From Enterobacter oligotrophicus (lineage in GTDB: Bacteria; Pseudomonadota; Gammaproteobacteria; Enterobacterales; Enterobacteriaceae): a stretch of DNA of 64,000 nt. The stretch lies in assembly GCF_009176645.1 (NCBI RefSeq), contig NZ_AP019007.1, positions 1,612,001-1,676,000 of the forward strand, given 5' to 3'. The notes below the pieces were generated by a model, which made no database searches, was not told where the DNA came from, and saw only the letters and a program-made list of their open reading frames with translations. Shown here in pieces: positions 57,981 to 64,000 of the stretch. The stretch's first letter is position 1. Every line of letters starts with the position of its first letter. Position numbers and translations under genes: made by a program.

Positions 57981-58005
57981 TTCGCACGCTAACGCCCAAA
58001 GGTTT
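57981..58005 (-). promoter_or_regulatory. candidate ECF-sigma promoter of the peroxiredoxin operon
   Basis: On the minus strand AAACC, 16 bases, then CGAAC. This resembles the GTAACC-N16-CGAA consensus I recall for Caulobacter SigF, a sigma factor also paired with NrsF. It ends 42 bp upstream of the peroxiredoxin start, a usual leader length. It would make the operon autoregulated. Confidence 0.55.
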
Positions 58006-58023
58006 CGCTCGCCGATAAAAAAA

Positions 58024-58046
58024 ATCCGCAAGGGTTACTTGCGGAT
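58024..58046 (-). terminator. gss terminator
   Basis: ATCCGCAAG-GGTTA-CTTGCGGAT is a perfect 9-bp stem followed on the minus strand by eight T residues, 22 bp after the gss stop. Confidence 0.88.
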
Positions 58047-58068
58047 CGGCGTTTAACCCTGGTGAAGG

Positions 58069-59931
58069 TTATTTGTCTTTCAGCACAATCAGCGGTTCAA
58101 TATCGCTCTCTTTCTTCACCACCAGCGATTCATCCCCGCGCAGGCACGTTCCGCCGTAGTTCCCGCCCACGGTAAAGGTACAGACCTGAATGTACTTACC
58201 GTCAACCTTCGGCAGGCACCACAACTGCTGGTAGATGTTTTTGCGATCGACAAACTTACCGCTGGATTTATCCAGCAGTTCATCCTGGGCGCTGATCAGG
58301 TCAATATTGCTTCCGCAGCGTCCGGCAATCGGTTTGACGGCATAACCGGTCTGTTTCAGCAGATCGTTAACCTCGAAGTCGGTATCGAGCAGATAACGAT
58401 GGTTCGGGAACAGTTGCCAGAGCACCGGCAAAATGGCCTTATTGCCGGGAATCACCGTCCATAGCGGTTCGAAGACCAGCACTTCCGGGCGCAGCAGGAC
58501 ATCAATCAGGCGCACTTCTCCTTCAGGGTGCCCGGTGCGGATCGGCACCGCAGCGTATTCGGTCTCACTCACCTCACGGATCTGCTCAATCGCCGTCTCC
58601 CACGCCCAGGTTTTCCACACGCAATTAACATGACGGCCTTCGTCGTCAATCAGCTGTCCGGCGGTATCCCAGCTCAGCGCCCCCAGCCCGTGCAGGATTT
58701 TAGTGTCGAACCCGGCCTGCATCAGCGAACGCTGGATAAAGAGCGCGTGGTAATCCTCTTCGACATCGTTGTCCTGCATGATGTGAACAAATGGACGCGC
58801 GTGGCTGTGTTTCCATGCACCGGTAAGTTCTTCCAGCAACCCTTCCGCCGGGTTGTGTCCGGTGCCGCGATAGCCGTTTTTCACCCACTCTTCGAGAATT
58901 AACCCGCCCTCAGTGTGGCATGAGGCAGAGTCGGCGTTGTACTCGTACACTTTGATGCCGCGCTCATCCATACAGAAATCCATACGACCGGTGATCATAT
59001 GGTGGCGACGCCACTGCCAGGAGAGGCGCAGGCGCGGCCAGAGGATTTTCGGTATGTCAAAAAGTGCCAGTAAGTTGTCGTCTTTCAGCACTTTGTCGGT
59101 CGCGTGCAGGTACATCAGGTGCAGTTCGTTGGTGGCCTTGATCAGCTCCTGCTCGGCGCTTTCGGTGATAGTGAAATACTGGCAGGGATCTTTATTGATC
59201 ACGTGACCGTTCGCGCGAACATACGCCTGCTGCAGGGCATCGTTTTCGTTGAGCCATTTCCCGTCGAACTGGCGTTTGTTCTTCAGCCGTGCACCGCTGA
59301 TTTTCAACTGCTCGCCGTCGGGTTCCGGCTGCGGCAGACTATGTTCGGTGTCATCCGTCTGGATCATCCAGCCCAGAATTTCGGTGTCGTTGAAGGTGTC
59401 ATGCAGCGTGTAGCAGCCGTTTTCCACGGTCATTCTCAGCTCACGCGTCCACTGCTGGCCCAGCGGGAGGGGAGAATGGATAACGTTCTGCTCGGCGATA
59501 CGCACTTTATCGTTCAACAATTGGGTGATCACCGCAACGTGGCCGGTTTCGTGAAACTCACCGCCCTTTTGCCAGATCAACAGCGCCCCGGCCTGCGGTG
59601 TGCGTTTCGAGCCATTCGCAAACGCCTGAAGCGGCAGAATATTGTCGTTCACGACTTCACGTAAAAAGCGCAGGGAAAAAATCTCCCACGCCATGCCGAC
59701 GTCAGTGAAGACACAACCGTAGTTGAGGAACAGGAAACGGCGCGCAAACTCAACACACTGCCATTTATGGCCCATGTATTCATTGCTGATATAGCTTCGG
59801 AAATCCGCATCTTCCGGGTAATGACGCGGATCGAGGCTGCCGTAATTTGAAGAGTAAATCGCCACGCCACCCGGCGCATAGCCTAACAACGTCCCAAACG
59901 GAGCGTCACTGCTTAACTTTCCTTTACGCAT
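58069..59931 (-). CDS. gss: bifunctional glutathionylspermidine synthetase/amidase
   Basis: 620 residues; E. coli Gss has 619. The N-terminal CHAP amidase domain (1-195) has catalytic Cys59 in GHKWQCVEFARRF and its histidine in ETGHVAVITQ. The C-terminal ATP-grasp synthetase has ITGRMDFCMDERG, YEYNADSASCHTEGG and KPIAGRCGSNIDL. It makes and hydrolyses glutathionylspermidine, linking glutathione with the polyamines made by the spe genes of this window. Divergent from yghU. Confidence 0.96.
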   Translation of the reverse strand: MRKGKLSSDAPFGTLLGYAPGGVAIYSSNYGSLDPRHYPEDADFRSYISNEYMGHKWQCVEFARRFLFLNYGCVFTDVGMAWEIFSLRFLREVVNDNILPLQAFANGSKRTPQAGALLIWQKGGEFHETGHVAVITQLLNDKVRIAEQNVIHSPLPLGQQWTRELRMTVENGCYTLHDTFNDTEILGWMIQTDDTEHSLPQPEPDGEQLKISGARLKNKRQFDGKWLNENDALQQAYVRANGHVINKDPCQYFTITESAEQELIKATNELHLMYLHATDKVLKDDNLLALFDIPKILWPRLRLSWQWRRHHMITGRMDFCMDERGIKVYEYNADSASCHTEGGLILEEWVKNGYRGTGHNPAEGLLEELTGAWKHSHARPFVHIMQDNDVEEDYHALFIQRSLMQAGFDTKILHGLGALSWDTAGQLIDDEGRHVNCVWKTWAWETAIEQIREVSETEYAAVPIRTGHPEGEVRLIDVLLRPEVLVFEPLWTVIPGNKAILPVLWQLFPNHRYLLDTDFEVNDLLKQTGYAVKPIAGRCGSNIDLISAQDELLDKSSGKFVDRKNIYQQLWCLPKVDGKYIQVCTFTVGGNYGGTCLRGDESLVVKKESDIEPLIVLKDK

Positions 59932-60115
59932 CTTTCCAACCTAAAACAGGCAGGCGGCAATTTTTTGAAGGGTTGTCGTCGTCTGCACGTTGTAATTAAC
60001 CTGACAGAGGTGGATTCATCATACACCTACCCTATCCATTACGCTCACATCGTTAAACGGTTCATGCATCTCCTGCTACACTGCCTCAACACATCACATA
60101 AAAAGGCAGGCCAAC

Positions 60116-60982
60116 ATGTCAGACAACACTTATCAGCCACCGAAAGTGTGGGAATGGAAAAAGAATAACGGCGGCGCATTCGCCAATATCAACCGCCCGA
60201 TTTCCGGCGCGACGCATGAGAAAGATCTGCCCGTCGGTTCGCATCCGCTACAGCTCTACTCCCTGGGCACGCCGAACGGCCAGAAAGTGACCATCATGCT
60301 TGAGGAGTTACTGGCGTTGGGCGTGACGGGGGCAGAGTACGACGCGTGGTTAATTCGCATTGGTGAGGGCGATCAGTTCTCCAGCGGTTTTGTGGACGTG
60401 AACCCGAACTCGAAAATACCGGCACTGCGTGACCACTCCACCACCCCGCCAACGCGCGTGTTTGAATCCGGCAGCATCCTGCTATACCTCGCAGAGAAAT
60501 TTGGTCACTTCCTGCCAAAAGATCCGGCGGGCCGTACTGAAACGCTCAACTGGCTTTTCTGGCTGCAGGGCGCGGCACCGTTTCTCGGTGGCGGTTTCGG
60601 CCACTTCTACAACTATGCGCCGGTGAAGATTGAGTACGCGATCGACCGCTTCACGATGGAAGCCAAACGTCTGCTTGATGTTCTGGATAAGCAGCTGGCG
60701 CGCGGGCGTTACGTGGCAGGTGAAGAGTACACCATCGCCGATATGGCCATCTGGCCGTGGTTTGGCAGCGTGGCGCTCGGCAACGTCTATAATGCCGCCG
60801 AGTTCCTGGATGCAGAAAAATACACCAACGTGCAGCGCTGGGCGAAAGATGTGGCGAACCGTCCGGCGGTGAAACGCGGCCGTATCGTTAACCGCACCAA
60901 CGGTGAGCTGAGCGAGCAGCTTCATGAGCGCCATTCGGCGAGCGACTTCGATACCCATACCGAAGATAAACGTCAGGGCTGA
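60116..60982 (+). CDS. yghU: glutathione S-transferase-family disulfide-bond oxidoreductase YghU
   Basis: 288 residues, the E. coli length. N-terminal thioredoxin-like domain (PLQLYSLGTPNGQKVTIMLEEL, with SKIPAL and FESGSILLYL for glutathione binding) and C-terminal helical domain. Nu-class GST homologue that reduces disulfides with two bound glutathiones and lacks a catalytic cysteine. It stands next to gss as in E. coli. Confidence 0.95.
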   Translation: MSDNTYQPPKVWEWKKNNGGAFANINRPISGATHEKDLPVGSHPLQLYSLGTPNGQKVTIMLEELLALGVTGAEYDAWLIRIGEGDQFSSGFVDVNPNSKIPALRDHSTTPPTRVFESGSILLYLAEKFGHFLPKDPAGRTETLNWLFWLQGAAPFLGGGFGHFYNYAPVKIEYAIDRFTMEAKRLLDVLDKQLARGRYVAGEEYTIADMAIWPWFGSVALGNVYNAAEFLDAEKYTNVQRWAKDVANRPAVKRGRIVNRTNGELSEQLHERHSASDFDTHTEDKRQG

Positions 60983-60988
60983 TAAATT

Positions 60989-61055
60989 GCCCGGTGGCGC
61001 TGCGCTTACCGGGCGATCTGGTTTTACAGGCCGGGTAAGCGCAGCGCCGCCCGGC
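60989..61055. repeat. BIME (two REP units)
   Basis: GCCCGGTGGCGCTGCGCTTACCGGGC then GGCCGGGTAAGCGCAGCGCCGCCCGGC, inverted pair between the convergent yghU and the binding-protein gene. Confidence 0.9.
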
Positions 61056-61059
61056 TGAA

Positions 61060-61743
61060 TTACACGCCGAACCCTGCTTTGAGCAAGATCGTTTTTGCCT
61101 TTTCCGATACCAGATAATCCGCCAGGTCTTTCCCCTGTGCCGTCATCACCGCGCAGGCATACTCCGCGCGCGGGTTAAACGGTGCGGGGATGTCGATAAC
61201 CGTCAGCCCATCAATCTGGCACAGTTTCTGAGCGTAGCTCGCATAACCGATAAACACCTCAGCCTGCCCGCTCCCGATGATCCACTCCGCCGCCAGCTTA
61301 CCCGCAGGAATGGGGGGTGAATCACGTCCCCCTACCCGCGCCCTTGCCCGCGCTCTCACTGCCTTACCAGCCTCACCCATGCGGGTAAACAGTGCTTGCG
61401 TGTAGTCACCCGACGGATCGGCTCCGGCCGTTGAGGTGGCGATCCGTAACTCACTACGTGTGAGCAGCGATAACCAGTCATCACCCTCGCGCAGCGCATC
61501 GCTGCGCACCGTCAGGCAGAGTGTGTTGCTGGCAAACGGTACAACCGCTATCGCCCGGCCAGCGGCCAGCAGCGTCTGTGGATGTGCCCTGTTCGCTGAC
61601 GCGAAGAGGTCGCACCGCTCACCTGCTTCAATACGTTCACGTAACAAACCAGCCGGACCAAACGCTGTTTCAACGGGTTCCTGAAAGTGCGCCATTAACG
61701 GCTGCCAGACCGCCCTCAGGCTCCCCGCCGCCAGCACGCGCAT
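61060..61743 (-). CDS. ModA-like oxyanion-binding protein without a signal peptide
   Basis: 227-residue protein beginning MRVLAAGSLRAVWQPLMAHF. In exported ModA-type binding proteins this segment is the first strand after the signal peptide. PFASNTLCLTV, STAGADPSGDYTQALF and IGSGQAEVFIGY follow, as in molybdate/tungstate-binding proteins. No signal peptide can be placed upstream because the start codon overlaps the stop of the preceding gene (ATGA). It may act in the cytoplasm, or an in-frame fusion or frameshift may supply a leader in relatives. An insert of repeated Arg/Ala (KAVRARARARVGGRD) near residue 128 is unusual. Confidence 0.75.
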   Translation of the reverse strand: MRVLAAGSLRAVWQPLMAHFQEPVETAFGPAGLLRERIEAGERCDLFASANRAHPQTLLAAGRAIAVVPFASNTLCLTVRSDALREGDDWLSLLTRSELRIATSTAGADPSGDYTQALFTRMGEAGKAVRARARARVGGRDSPPIPAGKLAAEWIIGSGQAEVFIGYASYAQKLCQIDGLTVIDIPAPFNPRAEYACAVMTAQGKDLADYLVSEKAKTILLKAGFGV

Positions 61744-62795
61744 CAGTCGATGCCCTGGTAGGTGGTGCGGTAGAAGCGCTGATACCAGTCGTTTGCCACT
61801 TTGCGCATATCCACGTCCTTGAATTTTTCCGGGTAGAGTTTTTTCGCCATCCACAGTTCACCAATGCCCATTGCTTCCGGCATCGGGTAGCCCCAGGCTT
61901 TGGCGTAGTCCGGCATCAGGTAAACGCGCTTATTTTTCACCGCATCGATGACCTGCCACTGCGGGCTGGTGTTGATCTCATTGACCACGGACGGGTAGCG
62001 ATCCTGCACGAAGATCACCTGCGGGTTCCAGGCGATCACCTGCTCCATCGCCACGGTTTTAAAGCCCTGGATGGTCGACGCAGCCACGTTAACTGCGCCC
62101 GCATGTGCCATCATCAAACCGGTGTATTTCCCGGAACCGTAGGTGGTGAGTTCCGGGTTAGCCATATACGCGCGAACGCGTTTTTCTGCCGGGATATCCT
62201 TAAGGCGCTCGCTGACCATCTTGCGGCCGTTATCCGTAGCATCAATCAACGCTTTGGCTTCTGACTGTTTATTGACGATCTCGCCAATCAGGGTGATCCC
62301 CTCGCGCAGCCCCAGATCATAGGCTTGTTCTTCATCGGCCATGGTCGGGTTCATTTTGGCTTTTTCACCGACGGCATCGTGACGCAGGGAGATCGCCACG
62401 ACCGGAATACCAAGACGGCCGATCGCGTCGATCATCTCCTGCGGCGCATAGTTGGTGACAAACACCACCTGCGGCTTCAGAGCCACCAGTTTTTCCGGGT
62501 CGACGTGGGTGAGATCGCCCAGTGCCGCTTTCTGGTTCAGCTCAGGAGCCAGACGCGCATAGCCATCGCCAAGCTGCTGTTTCCAGTTCGCCATCACGCC
62601 GACGATTTTGTCGGTGGCGTTCATCTGCACCAGCAGGTTAAGAGTCTGATGCTGGAGTACCACCACGCGGTCGACCTCATCAGGAAGGGTGACGGTACGG
62701 CCAATTTGATCGGTTATCTGACGGGATGCCTGGGAAGATAACGGAAGTAAAATCAGTGCGCTAAAGACGACTGCCTGCCAGAAACGTTGCTTCAT
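61743..62795 (-). CDS. periplasmic metal/oxyanion ABC-type binding protein (PF01497, MolA/BtuF-like)
   Basis: 350-residue exported protein. Residues 1-24 form a Sec signal peptide (LILLPLSSQAS) without lipobox. The mature part follows the helical-hinge class III binding fold: RQITDQIGRTVTLPDEVDRVVVLQH, VDPEKLVALKPQVVF, and a long C-terminal lobe ending TTYQGID. Members carry siderophores, cobalamin or, for Haemophilus MolA, molybdate and tungstate. A ModE-like operator in front and the ModA-like gene behind point to molybdate or tungstate. No permease or ATPase gene is adjacent. Confidence 0.82.
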   Translation of the reverse strand: MKQRFWQAVVFSALILLPLSSQASRQITDQIGRTVTLPDEVDRVVVLQHQTLNLLVQMNATDKIVGVMANWKQQLGDGYARLAPELNQKAALGDLTHVDPEKLVALKPQVVFVTNYAPQEMIDAIGRLGIPVVAISLRHDAVGEKAKMNPTMADEEQAYDLGLREGITLIGEIVNKQSEAKALIDATDNGRKMVSERLKDIPAEKRVRAYMANPELTTYGSGKYTGLMMAHAGAVNVAASTIQGFKTVAMEQVIAWNPQVIFVQDRYPSVVNEINTSPQWQVIDAVKNKRVYLMPDYAKAWGYPMPEAMGIGELWMAKKLYPEKFKDVDMRKVANDWYQRFYRTTYQGID

Positions 62796-62811
62796 AATGC
62801 CCTCATATTTT

Positions 62812-62835
62812 CGTTATGCAATAGATTATACAACG
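62812..62835. promoter_or_regulatory. ModE-like operator over a -10 box
   Basis: CGTTATGC-N8-ATACAACG has the 8-8-8 layout of the E. coli modA operator as I recall it (CGTTATAT-N8-ACATAACG). The minus strand contains TATAAT (62826-62831), 30 bp before the binding-protein start codon, so bound ModE would block transcription. Confidence 0.7.
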
Positions 62836-63029
62836 ATTAACCTGGTCAGTCGTGGTGTGCTTAGGGGGTAGAAGCGACAAGTATGATGACCCCGCAGGCT
62901 GGGTCAGGCACAACCGCTATCCGACAGCATGTCAGTCCTTAACGCAAATCACTCTCTTTTTTCAACATCATATTTACAAGCCCCCATAATCTGGCAAGAA
63001 TCATTCTTATTTCCCCTAAGATTCTACGC
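62836..63029. other. non-coding gap between the binding-protein operon and the GGDEF gene
   Basis: Contains short dyads GACCC-N8-GGGTC (about 62888-62905) and GACAGCATGTC (about 62922-62932), and an A/T-rich stretch before the GGDEF gene. No riboswitch class was recognised. Confidence 0.4.
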
Positions 63030-64000
63030 ATGTCAGAACAGGCGCTAAAACAGCAGATTCAAAATCTGAAAAAGCACAACGCCCGGCTTGTCAGGCTGGC
63101 GCGTGACGCCCGCAGCAAACTCAGCGCGGCGCTTGATGGCACAGGCCTGTGCCTGTGGCAGCTCGACGTGCCGACAGGGAAATTGATCATCTATAACCGC
63201 CGCTGGGGTTCGATGTTGGGCTATCAGCCAAAAGAGCTGAGCGCCCAGTTTGAGGTCTGGCGCGATCATCTGCACCCGGACGATAAACAGCAGGTGCTGG
63301 ATGCGTTCTACGATCACCTGCACGGTAAAACGCCCTTTTATGAAGCGCTGCATCGTATGCAGCATAAAAACGGTACTATTACCTGGGTGCTGGATCGCGG
63401 ACGCGTGAGCGAATGGGACGAGAACGGTAAGCCGCTGAAGGTTACCGGCACCCACATTGATATGACCAAAGAGAAGCAGTACGAGGAACAGCTTGCACAG
63501 CTTGCCAACCATGACCCGCTCACCGGGCTCGCCAACCGTCATGCCTTGATTAAGCACTTCGAAGCATTAAAAGACGCGGGGCCGTTGTGCGTGGCGTTTA
63601 TCGACCTGGACAACTTTAAAACCGTTAACGATACCTTCGGTCATCGCTGCGGTGATGAACTGTTAATCCACCTCAGCCAGCGTCTGCGAGAAAATTGCCC
63701 GCAAGGCACCATCGTGGGCCGTCTCGGCGGGGATGAATTTGTCCTGCTGCTGCCCTTTCCGCTCTCCAGTTTGCTGGTTAACAGTACGGCACACAGCTGC
63801 CTGCGCGCAGCGCTGACGCCGTTTGAACTGGATAACGGCCAGGCGCAGGTTGGCGCATCGATTGGTATCGACGAAGTGCGCAGACAGGATGATTTTGTTA
63901 ATGCGCTGAGGCGGGCAGATCGTTCGATGTATCAGATTAAACATACCGGGAAGAATGGTGTGGCGATCGGCACCACGTTGATCTCAATTTCCCGCACGGG
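63030..64000 (+). CDS. PAS-GGDEF diguanylate cyclase (3' end beyond window)
   Basis: At least 323 codons from the ATG at 63030 (MSEQALKQQIQNLKKHNARL). A short N-terminal coiled segment (1-30) is followed by a PAS domain of the PAC-containing type (about 31-150, LCLWQLDVPTGKLI ... TGTHIDMTKEKQ). A GGDEF domain (about 155-320) follows with HDPLTGLANR, FIDLDNFKTVND and the catalytic GGDEF at residues 233-237. All signature residues needed for cyclic-di-GMP synthesis are present. The usual RxxD inhibitory site five residues before GGDEF is absent. No membrane segment, so cytoplasmic. A C-terminal domain such as EAL cannot be excluded. Confidence 0.88.
   Translation, partial: MSEQALKQQIQNLKKHNARLVRLARDARSKLSAALDGTGLCLWQLDVPTGKLIIYNRRWGSMLGYQPKELSAQFEVWRDHLHPDDKQQVLDAFYDHLHGKTPFYEALHRMQHKNGTITWVLDRGRVSEWDENGKPLKVTGTHIDMTKEKQYEEQLAQLANHDPLTGLANRHALIKHFEALKDAGPLCVAFIDLDNFKTVNDTFGHRCGDELLIHLSQRLRENCPQGTIVGRLGGDEFVLLLPFPLSSLLVNSTAHSCLRAALTPFELDNGQAQVGASIGIDEVRRQDDFVNALRRADRSMYQIKHTGKNGVAIGTTLISISRT

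Overview
The window is chromosomal DNA from a member of the Enterobacteriaceae. It follows the Escherichia coli order around epd-tktA-speBA-metK-galP-endA-gshB-yggSTU-mutY-mltC-nupG-speC-pheV-gss-yghU almost gene for gene, and most core proteins have the E. coli length. Accessory blocks at known seams, REP/BIME repeats in many gaps and a citrate-lyase locus suggest an Enterobacter, Klebsiella or close relative. The genus cannot be fixed by eye.

Layout. 1-5248: partial pgk, epd, tktA and loiP. 5300-19620: an accessory aromatic-catabolism locus inserted between loiP and speB. It holds fourteen tightly packed minus-strand genes and a divergent MFS transporter at the promoter end. The products are a Rieske oxygenase with its ferredoxin and ferredoxin reductase, a diol-type SDR, an extradiol dioxygenase, an IclR regulator, an MFS transporter, a cupin, an alpha/beta hydrolase, an SDR without its catalytic Tyr and Lys, an aspartate-dehydrogenase-like enzyme, an aldehyde dehydrogenase and a ThDP 2-oxoacid decarboxylase-like enzyme. 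The divergent promoter region has three matching 16-bp dyads. 19624-41547: core genes speB, speA, yqgB, metK, galP, sprT, endA, rsmE, gshB, yqgE, ruvX, yggR, yggS, yggT, yggU, rdgB, hemW, a DUF559 gene attached to a repeat, yggN, yggL, trmB, mutY, yggX, mltC and nupG.

41637-51607: a citrate-fermentation locus (citG, X, F, E, D, C, a fumarylacetoacetase-family gene, a 2-hydroxycarboxylate transporter, then divergent citAB) between nupG and speC, bracketed by BIMEs. It has citrate lyase and its maturation enzymes but no oadGAB. The FAH-family protein is the obvious candidate to handle the oxaloacetate that citrate lyase releases.

51696-64000: speC, yqgA and tRNA-Phe (pheV). Next comes a four-gene operon of secreted peroxiredoxin, short DsbD, ECF sigma factor and NrsF-type anti-sigma, with a candidate ECF promoter in front. 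Then gss, yghU, a pair of overlapping solute-binding-protein genes behind a ModE-like operator, and the start of a PAS-GGDEF diguanylate cyclase that runs off the edge.

The leads least explained by known biology are the aromatic operon of unknown substrate, the FAH protein inside the citrate-lyase operon, the NrsF/ECF/DsbD/peroxiredoxin unit, the ModE-controlled orphan binding proteins, and the DUF559 gene whose 3' end reads into a dispersed palindromic repeat found at three sites in the window.
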